From NCBI GenBank assembly GCA_937902995.1, contig CALEKY010000124.1, positions 39,578 through 103,577 on the forward strand: a stretch of 64,000 bases of DNA, read 5' to 3'. This document shows positions 7,238 through 18,177 of the stretch, piece by piece (within the stretch, counting starts at the first letter, position 1; every line of letters starts with the position of its first letter). The notes under the pieces are model-generated. The model searched no databases. It saw only the letters and a program-made list of their open reading frames with translations, and was not told the origin of the DNA. The translations under genes and the position numbers were made by a program. This DNA is from an uncultured Sinobacteraceae bacterium. Its GTDB lineage: Bacteria; Pseudomonadota; Gammaproteobacteria; Steroidobacterales; Steroidobacteraceae.

Positions 7238-8620
7238 TTGAAGATCGCGCTTGCCATCATCGCGACGCTGCTGCTCGGGACCTGCTCGCGGCCGCCGACG
7301 GTGCTGGAAGAGATTCTCCGTGCCGGCGAGCTTCGGGTCGTCACGCGTAACCTGCCGAGCACCTATTACTTGGGAGCTTCGGGTCCGCAGGGTCCTGAAT
7401 TCGATCTCGCCGCTCGATTCGCCGCCGAACTCGGCGTGCACCTGTACATCTACTCGGTGCCGAACGCCGCGGACGTGATTCGTGAGCTCGATTCGCGCCG
7501 CGCACACATTGCCGCAGCGGGGCTGACCCACGGGATGGTTTTGCCTCCCGAACTCGCGTTCGGGCCGCCGTTCCAGCAGGTGCGCGAGCACTTGATCTAC
7601 CGGCAGGGCGAGGCCCGGCCGCGATCGTTGACGCACGTGCTCGGCAGACACATCGAAGTCGTGGAGGGCAGCGCGCACGCTCAGACGCTGGAGCGCTTGC
7701 GTCAACGCGAGCCGCGACTGAGCTGGGTCGAGAATCCTGCGACGGAGACCGAGGAGCTGCTATACCGGCTGTCTCGCCGTGAATTCGATTACACGGTCGC
7801 CGATTCGAACGAATTCGCCATCGGTCGCGCATTTCACCCCGAGATCAGGATCGCATTCGATCTATCGGGCGGCAAGTCGCTTGCCTGGGCCCTCGACTCG
7901 CGCGACACGAGCTTGCTCAATCGGGTCACGGCGTTCTACACCGCAATCAAAGCTGAAGGGCGGCTCGCTTCGATTCTCGATACCTATTACGCAGGCACGG
8001 AGCGTTTCGACTACATCCAGGCGCGCGTATTCATCGAGGACATCCGCACTCGGCTGCCCCTGTACCGGCATTGGTTCCGGGAAGCCGCTGCCGAGGTGGG
8101 TGTCGATTGGCGATTGTTGGCGGCCATCGGTTATCAGGAATCGCATTGGGTACCGACGGCGACATCGCACACCGGTGTGCGTGGCTTGATGATGCTCACG
8201 GAGGAGACCGCACGTCGGCTCGGTGTGACCGATCGACTCGATCCGCGTCAGAGCATCTTCGGTGGCGCTCGTTATTTCGTTCTGATGCGCAACCAACTGC
8301 CTCCGCGAATCCTCGAGCCAGACCGAACGTGGATGACGCTCGCTGCCTATAACGTCGGTATCGGTCATCTCGAGGACGCGCGCATCCTGACACAGATGCA
8401 CGGCAAGAACCCCGATTCGTGGGAGGATGTGCGCGAGCACCTGCCGCTGTTGACGCAGGAGAAGTGGTACAGGCGCGTAAAGCGCGGCTATGCACGCGGT
8501 TGGGAGCCGGTGCGCTTCGTCGACAATATCCGCAGCTACATCGAAATCCTGGATTGGGTTGCGGCGGATTCGGCTCCGCCCGCGCAGCGCGAAGCTCAGC
8601 TGCAGGTTCCGAGCTCGTAA
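7238..8620 (+). CDS. mltF: MltF, membrane-bound lytic transglycosylase
   Basis: Peptidoglycan lytic transglycosylase that cleaves MurNAc-GlcNAc bonds, anchored as a lipoprotein. I place the start at TTG 7238 (460 residues) because it begins a lipoprotein signal with lipobox LLGTC; the frame is open from 7181 without a plausible signal. An N-terminal periplasmic substrate-binding-like regulatory domain (AGELRVVTRNLPSTYYLGASGPQGPEFDLA onward, about residues 30-260) precedes a C-terminal SLT domain. That domain has the catalytic Glu in AAIGYQESHWVPTATS, then TGVRGLMMLTEETA and LAAYNVGIGHLEDAR. It converges with tagH 10 bases away. Confidence 0.93.
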   Translation: MKIALAIIATLLLGTCSRPPTVLEEILRAGELRVVTRNLPSTYYLGASGPQGPEFDLAARFAAELGVHLYIYSVPNAADVIRELDSRRAHIAAAGLTHGMVLPPELAFGPPFQQVREHLIYRQGEARPRSLTHVLGRHIEVVEGSAHAQTLERLRQREPRLSWVENPATETEELLYRLSRREFDYTVADSNEFAIGRAFHPEIRIAFDLSGGKSLAWALDSRDTSLLNRVTAFYTAIKAEGRLASILDTYYAGTERFDYIQARVFIEDIRTRLPLYRHWFREAAAEVGVDWRLLAAIGYQESHWVPTATSHTGVRGLMMLTEETARRLGVTDRLDPRQSIFGGARYFVLMRNQLPPRILEPDRTWMTLAAYNVGIGHLEDARILTQMHGKNPDSWEDVREHLPLLTQEKWYRRVKRGYARGWEPVRFVDNIRSYIEILDWVAADSAPPAQREAQLQVPSS

Positions 8621-8630
8621 AGACGCGTCG

Positions 8631-10013
8631 TTATTTCTTCTTGGCCGGCTTGCCTTTGTTCGATACGCGCTCGGCATACGTGCGCGCGAATTCTTCGGCG
8701 AACACCGTCGGCAGACCTTGCTCGTTGCGCTGATTGAGCACTTGGTAGAACTCGGCGTAGAGATCCCAGTATTTCATCTTGTTGGCCGCGCCGAGGATCG
8801 CTCCGCGTTTCAAGTTGCGGTCGAAGCGCTCCTGAAGCTCTCCCGGCTCGATACGGCTCATGAGCTCGTCGGCGGCCGCTTTCACGGCGTTGACGAGGGC
8901 GCTTTGATGCGTACGCAGATCGGTAAAGGCTTCGCGAATCGCTTCGATCGGCCCCAGGTAGCGGCTACTGTGCGGATCGAACATCTTGAGCACGGCTTCG
9001 TCGACGCTCGCCGAGAACTTGAGCGGGTTGTTCTCGGCTGGCTGGATCGTCGTTTGGCTCAATCGCAGCCGGGACTTCATGTCCGACCGGGCCTTCAATG
9101 CTTCCATCAAACCCAGGACCATTTCGCGGACGACTTGACCGGCGAGGGTGAGCAACGCTGCCTGCGCGTCCAGCGGGAGCGCGGAAGGGTCGATACCGGC
9201 ACCTCGGCAGAACGCCTCCACGCCGGTGTCGGCCACCGTATCGCCCGTGCGTTTCGGACGTTCGGGCTCGATACGAGACAACGTAGCCGCGTTCGTCAAC
9301 GCTTGCATCGTCTTGCGGTCGTACGGTCGCGTCTGCATTTGCCAGTCGTCGTTGCCGTTCGCATCGTCGAGCGGCGAGTCGAGCAGCGATGCGAAGGCGC
9401 CTCGAGCCGGTTTTGCGGCCGTCGGTGCCGCAGCAGGCGTGAGCGTGGGAATTGGTGCAGATTTCTTGGCCGCAGGTTTCGCTTGAGCGGGCTCTACGGC
9501 CGCAGGCGCTGCGTCCCAATCGAAGGTGTTGCTGGGCGGGTGAATCGCCGAATCGCTCAGCAAATCCGTGATGTCGATCTCTTCCCCGAGGTCGTCGCCC
9601 AGCGCAGGATTGGCCGCAGGAGCGCTCTTTGCGCGCGCCGAGAGCGGAGGGACCGGCAATTGCCCGCTCGCATCCGGCGGAAAATCGTTGCGGTCGTCGA
9701 TGCTGACGATGATTTCATAGTCGCCCATCCGCAACCGATCGCCGTCCTGAAGCTTGTACGGACCCTCGATCGAGACCGGCGTGTCGGAACCGTTCACGAA
9801 CACGCCGTTGGTACTGGTGTCCTCCAGAATCCACTGTCCCGCGCGGAAATGCACTTTGCAGTGATGGCTCGAGACATAGCGATCGCGGTCCGGCAGCACC
9901 CAGTCGTTGTCGGCGGCCCGGCCAATGCGACCGCCCGTGACGCCGAACAAGCGCGTGCTGTTCGGGCCGAGCGTCTTGTAGTGATCGCTAATGACTCGGA
10001 GTTTCAGTGCCAT
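8631..10013 (-). CDS. tagH: TagH-like FHA-domain protein (type VI secretion-associated family), orphan
   Basis: 460-residue protein with an N-terminal phosphothreonine-binding FHA domain (RIGRAADNDWVLPD, YVSSHHCKVHF, DTSTNGVFVNGS, residues about 28-95). A Pro/Ala-rich linker follows, then a C-terminal helical domain (GTDTVADTGVEAFCRGAGID-like start, LGPIEAIREAFTDLRTHQSALVNA, GAILGAANKMKYWDLYAEFY) typical of FHA proteins of type VI secretion loci. No other T6SS gene is in the window. It may serve elsewhere with a T6SS or in Ser/Thr kinase signalling. Only the FHA domain is certain; the role is inferred. Confidence 0.8.
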   Translation of the reverse strand: MALKLRVISDHYKTLGPNSTRLFGVTGGRIGRAADNDWVLPDRDRYVSSHHCKVHFRAGQWILEDTSTNGVFVNGSDTPVSIEGPYKLQDGDRLRMGDYEIIVSIDDRNDFPPDASGQLPVPPLSARAKSAPAANPALGDDLGEEIDITDLLSDSAIHPPSNTFDWDAAPAAVEPAQAKPAAKKSAPIPTLTPAAAPTAAKPARGAFASLLDSPLDDANGNDDWQMQTRPYDRKTMQALTNAATLSRIEPERPKRTGDTVADTGVEAFCRGAGIDPSALPLDAQAALLTLAGQVVREMVLGLMEALKARSDMKSRLRLSQTTIQPAENNPLKFSASVDEAVLKMFDPHSSRYLGPIEAIREAFTDLRTHQSALVNAVKAAADELMSRIEPGELQERFDRNLKRGAILGAANKMKYWDLYAEFYQVLNQRNEQGLPTVFAEEFARTYAERVSNKGKPAKKK

Positions 10014-10119
10014 CGCTTGAGGCCATTCCCGACGGTTGAGCGACCGCGCGCCCGATGTGACGGTTTGGCGGCGCGCTATGTAATATCCGGAAGCGTAACA
10101 ATCCCGCCAACCCCTCGAT

Positions 10120-10449
10120 ATGGCTACGAGTCACATTTTTAAGGTCGTTTTTGTGAACCAGGGTAAGGTCTACGAGATCTACGCCCGCAAGGTCAGCCAC
10201 GGCAATCTGTTCGGCTTCATCGAGGTCGAGGAGTTGGTGTTCGGCGAGCGATCGGCCGTCGTCGTCGATCCGTCGGAAGAGCGCATCAAGGCCGAGTTCG
10301 AAGGCGTCAAACGCACCTACATTCCCCTCCATTCGGTGGTCCGCATCGACGAGGTGCGCAAGCAAGGCGTCAGCAAGATCAGCGCCTACGAGGGCTCGAA
10401 CATCGCCCAATTCCCGATTCCGATGTATACGCCGAGCGACAAGAAATAG
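10120..10449 (+). CDS. DUF1820 family protein
   Basis: 109-residue conserved protein of unknown function. Its sequence (SHIFKVVFVNQGKVYEIYAR, GFIEVEELVFGERSAVVVDP, EEKI-type EERIKAEFEGVKRTYIPLHSV) matches what I know as the DUF1820 family of gamma- and betaproteobacteria. It is small and soluble, with no signal peptide or membrane segment. It stands alone between the divergent tagH gene and purL; the roughly 106-base gap from tagH holds a likely promoter (TAATAT near 10080). No function is proposed. Confidence 0.85.
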   Translation: MATSHIFKVVFVNQGKVYEIYARKVSHGNLFGFIEVEELVFGERSAVVVDPSEERIKAEFEGVKRTYIPLHSVVRIDEVRKQGVSKISAYEGSNIAQFPIPMYTPSDKK

Positions 10450-10535
10450 CCGCCGACCGGCGCATGTTGGATTAGCGCGCGGACCGCAGGTCGGCGATAA
10501 TTGCGCGCCTTCCACCCCGAGGCGTTTTCCTCCAG

Positions 10536-13500
10536 ATGCTGATCCTGCCGGGCGCACCCGCTCTTTCCGATTTTCGAAACGCCAGACTGCTTGCCACCGT
10601 CCGGTCTCGAGTGCCGGAAATCATCCGGCTGACGGCCCGTTACGTGCACTTCGTCCAGGTTGCGCGTGAGTTGTCGGCCGACGAACGACGCGTTCTCGAA
10701 GCGCTGCTGACATATGGACCGCGAGAGGCCGGACAGGGTGAGGACGGCGGTGCGCTCGTCGTCGTAACGCCGCGTCTCGGCACGATCTCGCCTTGGTCGA
10801 GCAAGGCCACCGATATCGCGCATGTCTGCGGACTGACGGCGATCGAGCGCATTGAGCGCGGCATCGCGTATCGCTTCGAGGCCGGTAGGCAACTGGACGA
10901 GGCGACGCTGCGGCAAATCGCGCCGCTGTTGTTCGATCGCATGACGGAGACGGTGCTGTTCGCGTTCGAGCACGCCGAGCAACTGTTCGCTCACGAATCG
11001 CCGAAACCCCTGTCGACGGTTCCATTGCTCGCGGAAGGACGCAGCGCGCTCGAGCGCGCCAATGCAGCGCTCGGTCTCGCGCTGTCAGCCGAGGAGATCG
11101 ACTACCTGGTCGATGCCTTCAAACGGCTCGGGCGCGATCCCACCGACGTGGAGCTCATGATGTTCGCGCAGGCGAATTCGGAGCACTGTCGTCACAAGAT
11201 CTTCAACGCCAATTGGATCGTCGACGGCGTACCGCAAACGAAGTCGCTCTTTTCGATGATCCGCAATACTTACGCGAAGAACTCGCAAGGCGTGCTCTCC
11301 GCTTATCGCGACAATGCCGCCGTGATCGAGGGGCCGGTTGCGGAGCGCTGGTTTGCCGATCCCGCCACCGGACGCTACGAGTTTCGTCGCGAGCCGATCG
11401 ACATTCTCATGAAGGTCGAGACGCACAATCATCCGACGGCCATTTCGCCCTTCCCAGGTGCGTCGACCGGCTCGGGCGGCGAGATTCGCGATGAAGGCGC
11501 GACCGGTCGCGGAGGCAAGCCCAAGGCGGGGTTGGTCGGGTTCTCCGTATCGCATTTGCGGATTCCCGGTTTCGAGCAACCGTGGGAGCGCGATTTCGGC
11601 AAACCGGACCGCATTGCTTCGGCGCTCGACATCATGCTCGACGGGCCGATCGGCGCGGCAGCGTTCAACAACGAATTCGGCCGGCCGAACATTTACGGCT
11701 ATTTCCGCACGTTCGAAATCGAAGCGGCGCATCCGACGCGGCCGACCCTACGCGGCTATCACAAGCCGATCATGATCGCGGGCGGACTCGGCAATGTGCG
11801 CCGCGAGCACGTCGAGAAGAAGCACATTCCGCCCGGCGCGAAGATCATCGTGCTCGGCGGCCCGGCCATGCTGATCGGTCTCGGCGGCGGTGCGGCGTCC
11901 TCTGTGGGTAGCGGCACGACTGCGGCGGATCTGGATTTCGCTTCGGTTCAGCGCGGCAATCCCGAGATGCAGCGTCGCGCGCAGGAAGTGATCGATCAGT
12001 GCTGGGCGCTGGGCGATGAGAACCCGATTCTGCTGATTCACGACGTCGGGGCCGGCGGTCTATCGAACGCGATTCCCGAATGCGTTGCACATACGTCCGG
12101 CCGTGGCGGGCGTGTCGATCTGCGCAAGATTCCGTCCGTCGAGCCCGGTATGTCGCCGGTCGAGCTCTGGTGCAATGAAGCACAGGAACGCTACGTGCTC
12201 GTGATCGAAGCCGAACAGCTCGCGCGCTTCGATGCGCTCTGCCGTCGCGAGCGCTGTCCGTATGCGGTGGTCGGCGAGATCACGAGCGACGGTTGGCTGA
12301 AAGTGGAAGATCCCTTGCTGCACACGCCGCCGGTCGATCTGCCGCTCGAAGTGATTCTCGGCAAGCCGCCGAAAATGACGCGTGATGTGCGCATCGAGCA
12401 GCCGTTCCGCGACGATTTCGACGAGAACGCGATCGACTTGCGCGATGCGATCTACCGGCTGCTCCGTTTCCCGGCGATTGCGGACAAGACCTTCCTGATC
12501 TCGATCGGCGATCGCACGGTCGGCGGTCTCATCAGTCGCGATCCGTTCGTCGGTCCGTGGCAGGTGCCGGTGAGCGACGTCGCTGTCACTGTGAGCGGTT
12601 ACACGTCCACGACTGGTGAGGCGCTCGCGATGGGCGAGCGCACGCCGCTTGCGCTGCTCAATGCCCCTGCATCGGGTCGTATGGCGGTCGCCGAAGCAAT
12701 CACGAACATCGTCGCAGCCGATATCGAGCGAATCAGCGATGTGCGTCTGTCGGCGAACTGGATGGCTGCGTGCGGCGAGCCAGGCGAGGACGCTGACTTG
12801 TTCGCCACCGTCAAAGCAGTGGGCGAAGAGTTCTGTCCGGCACTCGGCATCACGATTCCGGTCGGCAAGGATTCATTGTCGATGAAGACGAGCTGGCGCG
12901 ACGGGAACGGGGAGGAGCGGAAGATGCTCGCACCCGTTTCGCTGATCGTCTCGGCATTTGCGCCTGTCAAAGACGTGCGCCGCACCTGGACGCCGCAGCT
13001 TCGCACCGATCGCGGCGCTACGCGCCTCGTGTTCATCGATCTAGGCGCTGGACGCGATCGCCTCGGCGGTTCGGCACTCGCACAGGTTTACGGCAAGCTC
13101 GCCGCGGACGCGCCCGATTGCGACGATCCGCAGCGGCTGGCACGTTTCGTTGCCGCGATGGTGGAGCTGCGTGCTCAAGGCCTCGTGCTCGCCTATCACG
13201 ATCGATCCGACGGCGGCTTGTTCGCGACGCTCGCGGAAATGGCTTTCGCCGGTCATTGCGGTATCGAGGTCGATCTCGGGGAGCAGCAAAGGGCTATTGC
13301 CGCGCTGTGCAGCGAGGAGTTGGGTGCGGTGCTGCAGGTGAAGGCGTCGGATCTCGCAGCAGTCGAGACGGTGCTTGCTCGCCATCAACTTGAGGATTTG
13401 ACCCGCACGATCGGTACGGTCGTTACGGAAGATCGCGTGCGGATTCGTGCGGGCGCACGCACACTCGTCGATGAGACGCGCACGGCTCTGCATCGCGCGT

Positions 13501-14435
13501 GGTCGGAAACGAGCTTCCGGATGACGCAGCTGCGCGACGATCCGACGTGCGCGCAGGAGCAGTACGACACGGTCACCGATCCGAACAATCCGGGACTCCA
13601 TGTCGCGCTCACGTTCGATCTCAACGAAGACGTCGCGGCCCCCTACATCGCGACCGGCGTACGACCGGCCGTTGCCGTGTTGCGAGAGCAGGGCGTCAAC
13701 AGCCACATCGAAATGGCTGCAGCACTGCATCGTGCGGGATTCGCGCCGGTCGATGTGCACATGACGGATTTGATCGAAGGCAAAGCGCGCCTCGACGACT
13801 TCCGCGGACTGATCGTGTGCGGCGGATTCTCCTACGGCGATGTGCTCGGCGCAGGCGAAGGCTGGGCGAAATCGATTCTGTTCCATTCGCGCTTGCGCGA
13901 TGCATTCGCGAGTTTCTTCGCGCGGCCGGATACTTTTTCGCTCGGCGTGTGCAACGGCTGTCAAATGATGGCGGCGTTGCGGACGCTGATCCCCGGTACG
14001 GACCTTTGGCCGCGCTTCGTACGCAATCGCTCCGAACAGTTCGAAGCGCGGTTCAGTCTCGTCGAGATCGTCGAGTCGCCTTCAGTCTTGTTCGCCGGAA
14101 TGGCGGGATCGCGCATGCCGATCGCAGTGGCGCACGGGGAAGGCTATGCGGAGTTCTCGAGCGCACAGCATCTGGAAACTTTCGCTGCGAGCGGTCTGAC
14201 TGCGGTGCGATTCGTCGATAACTTCGGACGCGTGACGGAAATCTATCCCGCCAATCCGAACGGTTCGCCGCGGGGAATTACCGGTATTACTTCGGCGGAC
14301 GGTCGCGCAACGCTCCTCATGCCGCATCCGGAACGTTCGTATCGTACGGTGCAGAACTCTTGGCATCCGGACGAGTGGGGCGAAGACAGCCCCTGGATGC
14401 GCATGTTCAGGAATGCGCGCGTCTGGGTGGGATGA
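10536..14435 (+). CDS. purL: Phosphoribosylformylglycinamidine synthase
   Basis: Fourth step of purine synthesis: FGAR plus glutamine and ATP to FGAM. The 1299-residue size is that of the large single-chain proteobacterial enzyme. Visible parts are the N-terminal PurS-like region, the linker and catalytic FGAM synthase domain (FAQANSEHCRHKIFNA near residue 208, VETHNHPTAISPFPGASTGSGGEIRD near 290), a second AIRS-like half, and a C-terminal class I glutaminase. The glutaminase has the nucleophile Cys in SLGVCNGCQMMAAL and the His/Glu pair in LMPHPERSYRTV. The ATG at 10536 gives the standard MLILPGAPALSDF N-terminus. Confidence 0.97.
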   Translation: MLILPGAPALSDFRNARLLATVRSRVPEIIRLTARYVHFVQVARELSADERRVLEALLTYGPREAGQGEDGGALVVVTPRLGTISPWSSKATDIAHVCGLTAIERIERGIAYRFEAGRQLDEATLRQIAPLLFDRMTETVLFAFEHAEQLFAHESPKPLSTVPLLAEGRSALERANAALGLALSAEEIDYLVDAFKRLGRDPTDVELMMFAQANSEHCRHKIFNANWIVDGVPQTKSLFSMIRNTYAKNSQGVLSAYRDNAAVIEGPVAERWFADPATGRYEFRREPIDILMKVETHNHPTAISPFPGASTGSGGEIRDEGATGRGGKPKAGLVGFSVSHLRIPGFEQPWERDFGKPDRIASALDIMLDGPIGAAAFNNEFGRPNIYGYFRTFEIEAAHPTRPTLRGYHKPIMIAGGLGNVRREHVEKKHIPPGAKIIVLGGPAMLIGLGGGAASSVGSGTTAADLDFASVQRGNPEMQRRAQEVIDQCWALGDENPILLIHDVGAGGLSNAIPECVAHTSGRGGRVDLRKIPSVEPGMSPVELWCNEAQERYVLVIEAEQLARFDALCRRERCPYAVVGEITSDGWLKVEDPLLHTPPVDLPLEVILGKPPKMTRDVRIEQPFRDDFDENAIDLRDAIYRLLRFPAIADKTFLISIGDRTVGGLISRDPFVGPWQVPVSDVAVTVSGYTSTTGEALAMGERTPLALLNAPASGRMAVAEAITNIVAADIERISDVRLSANWMAACGEPGEDADLFATVKAVGEEFCPALGITIPVGKDSLSMKTSWRDGNGEERKMLAPVSLIVSAFAPVKDVRRTWTPQLRTDRGATRLVFIDLGAGRDRLGGSALAQVYGKLAADAPDCDDPQRLARFVAAMVELRAQGLVLAYHDRSDGGLFATLAEMAFAGHCGIEVDLGEQQRAIAALCSEELGAVLQVKASDLAAVETVLARHQLEDLTRTIGTVVTEDRVRIRAGARTLVDETRTALHRAWSETSFRMTQLRDDPTCAQEQYDTVTDPNNPGLHVALTFDLNEDVAAPYIATGVRPAVAVLREQGVNSHIEMAAALHRAGFAPVDVHMTDLIEGKARLDDFRGLIVCGGFSYGDVLGAGEGWAKSILFHSRLRDAFASFFARPDTFSLGVCNGCQMMAALRTLIPGTDLWPRFVRNRSEQFEARFSLVEIVESPSVLFAGMAGSRMPIAVAHGEGYAEFSSAQHLETFAASGLTAVRFVDNFGRVTEIYPANPNGSPRGITGITSADGRATLLMPHPERSYRTVQNSWHPDEWGEDSPWMRMFRNARVWVG

Positions 14436-14459
14436 CGCTGCGCACGCTCGCCGCGTCGA

Positions 14460-15113
14460 TCAGCCTTGTGTGGCTGCCGCGGCATGCGCAGCGGCATTGA
14501 TAGGGCGCGCGATCAATCCGCTTTGAGTCATCTTGATTTCGTAACGCGCGCCGTCAGCCATCGGCAAATAGGTCGCGCTGCCGTACACGGCATCCACGAA
14601 CGACAACCAACGCGGATATCGGCTGGATAGCATCCACAAGTCGAAGCCCGGATTCTTCGTCAGCGCATACACCGTGCGTTCGGCGTGGCGTTCTTGTTCG
14701 ATGTCGCGATAGCGGCCGCTGATGCGCTCGAGCCGATACTGCGCATCCAGCCCGAGCAGATTCGCCCAACCTTTCCATTTGAGGACGCGCGCGTCGAGCT
14801 GCCATTCGTCGCCGGCGAGCACGAACATCTGCATTTCGCCGGTCGGGATTTGCGTGAGCGTCGCTCGATAGCGTTGCGGGCCGCGCCCCTCGAACACGAT
14901 CTCCGCAACGGGTTGCTCGTACGTGAGCCGTGCGTAGGTGTGCAGGTTGAGCGAGACGATGAAGATCAGTGCGGCAGCGCCGAGCAGCACGAGTCCCGCA
15001 ACCGCGCTGCCGCCTGCCGCGAGAAAGCGCGCACGCGCGAGGCGCTGACACGCAAGCACCACGAGCAGCAGGCCGAAGACGGCGATGATGGCGGCGATGG
15101 CGTCGGAAGCCAT
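14460..15113 (-). CDS. Membrane protein of unknown function, two N-terminal helices
   Basis: 217-residue protein I do not recognise with confidence; similar proteins are sometimes loosely labelled multidrug efflux pump. Two transmembrane helices are visible near residues 5-24 and 32-55, followed by an extracytoplasmic or cytoplasmic domain of about 150 residues (VAEIVFEGRGPQRYRATLTQIPTG, WKGWANLLGLDAQYRLERISGRY, SRYPRWLSFVDAVYGSATYLP). There is no transporter signature, so the efflux label looks unsafe. It converges with purL (24-base gap) and lies downstream of ettA on the same strand, separated by heptad repeats. Confidence 0.7.
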   Translation of the reverse strand: MASDAIAAIIAVFGLLLVVLACQRLARARFLAAGGSAVAGLVLLGAAALIFIVSLNLHTYARLTYEQPVAEIVFEGRGPQRYRATLTQIPTGEMQMFVLAGDEWQLDARVLKWKGWANLLGLDAQYRLERISGRYRDIEQERHAERTVYALTKNPGFDLWMLSSRYPRWLSFVDAVYGSATYLPMADGARYEIKMTQSGLIARPINAAAHAAAATQG

Positions 15114-15123
15114 GAGCTGCGCT

Positions 15124-15280
15124 GGCTACAGGCCACAGGCGACAGGAGAAGGGTGTGGGGCTCGGGGCTTGGGGCGTCGGGCGCGGCAGCGTTCGATCAA
15201 CATCCTTCAGTCCTCGATCTTCAGGAGGCGAAGCTATTGGGCTAAGCGCCTCTTCAGCCTTCAGTCTTCAGCCTTCAGCC
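15124..15280. repeat. Three heptad tandem tracts between the unknown membrane gene and ettA
   Basis: 15124-15151: GGCTACA, GGCCACA, GGCGACA, GGAGAAG. 15156-15180: GGGGCTC/GGGGCTT-type units. 15253-15280: TTCAGCC, TTCAGTC, TTCAGCC, TTCAGCC. All have a 7-bp period but use different monomers. Nothing else is visible in the 189-base gap except the hairpin that follows. Confidence 0.8.
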
Positions 15281-15281
15281 T

Positions 15282-15302
15282 AGGCATGAGGCGCTTGGCG
15301 CC

Positions 15303-15310
<8 letters not shown>
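15282..15310 (-). terminator. Perfect 13-bp hairpin spanning the ettA stop codon
   Basis: AGGCATGAGGCGC and its exact complement separated by TTG. The right arm contains the ettA TGA (15303-15305). No T-run follows on the minus strand, so this may be a weak terminator or an mRNA 3'-end stabiliser. Confidence 0.45.
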
Positions 15311-16979
<1,669 letters not shown>

Positions 16980-17111
16980 GCCGATTGTTCGACCGAGCGG
17001 AAAAAGGTCCCGAATGATACCCAAAAGCGGCCCGCGAACCGCCGTCCTCGATCGGGGCGCCGTCCTTGCCGCGCGGCGTGATACTCTGCGTAAGAAAACA
17101 GGGGAAAGCAC

Positions 17112-18092
17112 TTGAACGAGCGCAGCGAATCCTCGGTTCTGCTGGTCTCGGGCGACCAGATCGCGCGTTACGGCTTCGGCGACGGACATCCGTTCGGTCC
17201 GGATCGGCACAGTGCATTCATGCGCGAGCTTCATGAAGCGGGGCTGGATGGCCGCGTGCTGCGCGGACAACCGCGGCCAGCGACACGCGCCGAGCTCGAG
17301 TATTTCCACGAACCCGTCTATATCGACCTGGTGCGTGAACGGTCGGCGACCGGTCACGGTTATTTGGATGCCGGCGACACGCCCGCCGTGAAGGGCATTT
17401 TCGAGGCGGCCAGTCACGTGGTGGGCGCGACGCTGGAGGCGGTCGATGCCGTCATGCGCGGCGTTGCCAAGCGCGCGTTCGTGCCGATTGCCGGGTTGCA
17501 TCACGCTGCACCGGGCCGTGCGTCCGGTTTCTGTGTGTTCAACGACTGCGGTATTGCCATTCAGGCGTTACGCCGGCAGTACGGTTTGCGTCGCATCGCC
17601 TACGTCGACATCGACGCGCATCACGGCGACGGCGTGTTCTACGCCTTCGCAGCAGATCCCGATGTGCTGTTCGCCGATCTGCACGAAGACGGGCGTTTTC
17701 TGTTTCCCGGCACCGGTTCGGCGGAAGAAACCGGCGTCGGTCCGGCCGCCGGAACGAAGCTGAACATTCCGCTGCCGCCCGGTGCGACCGATGAGCACTA
17801 CAGGGCGGCGTGGGAGCGCGTGGAGGAGTATTTGCGCGCAGGTCAGCCCGAATTCATCGTTTTTCAGTGCGGCGCGGACAGCCTCGACGGGGATCCACTC
17901 ACGCACTTGCGTTTGAGCGAGGAGGCCCACGCGCATGCGGCTGCACGGTTGTGCGCGATCGCCGATGAGCTCGGCCATGGTCGTGTCGTCGGTCTCGGAG
18001 GCGGGGGCTACAACCGACGCAATCTCGCCCGGGCCTGGACGCGCGTGGTCGGCAGCTTCGTCGACTCTCTGCCGCGCCCTGCTGAGGATTAG
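17112..18092 (+). CDS. Histone deacetylase / acetoin-utilisation family amidohydrolase
   Basis: 326-residue zinc enzyme of the arginase/deacetylase superfamily (HDAC/AcuC/acetylpolyamine amidohydrolase). Motifs include the catalytic His pair in IAGLHHAAPGRASGFCVFND, the zinc Asp-His pair in YVDIDAHHGDGVFYAF, FPGTGSAEETG, and the distal zinc Asp in FQCGADSLDGDPLTHLRLS, then VGLGGGGY. I take the TTG at 17112 as start because AGGGGAAAG lies 3-11 bases upstream. It is divergent from ettA (132-base shared gap). The substrate cannot be told from the sequence. Confidence 0.9.
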   Translation: MNERSESSVLLVSGDQIARYGFGDGHPFGPDRHSAFMRELHEAGLDGRVLRGQPRPATRAELEYFHEPVYIDLVRERSATGHGYLDAGDTPAVKGIFEAASHVVGATLEAVDAVMRGVAKRAFVPIAGLHHAAPGRASGFCVFNDCGIAIQALRRQYGLRRIAYVDIDAHHGDGVFYAFAADPDVLFADLHEDGRFLFPGTGSAEETGVGPAAGTKLNIPLPPGATDEHYRAAWERVEEYLRAGQPEFIVFQCGADSLDGDPLTHLRLSEEAHAHAAARLCAIADELGHGRVVGLGGGGYNRRNLARAWTRVVGSFVDSLPRPAED

Positions 18093-18177
18093 ACCCGCGG
18101 TTTTCGCTCGGACCTGTCGCCGGGCGGAGCGCGCCTTTACAATTCCGGCCCCGCCTCACACCCGACGAAGGTCCTAG

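Noticed and set aside
8490..10142. 550-codon open frame on the plus strand opposite tagH
   Set aside because: Arg/Val/His-rich translation with no domain signature, antisense to a gene with a clear FHA domain; typical of GC-rich shadow frames.
10450..10535. Inverted repeat CGCCGACC ... GGTCGGCG before purL as a purine-repressor operator
   Set aside because: 31-base spacing and no resemblance to a PurR box; could be chance in GC-rich DNA.
16980..17504. N-terminal extension of the ettA frame
   Set aside because: EttA homology begins at 16979 with the standard MAQYIYTM; the extension overlaps the divergent deacetylase gene.
18093..18177. Glycine riboswitch before glyA
   Set aside because: Only 85 bases, without the paired glycine-aptamer core.
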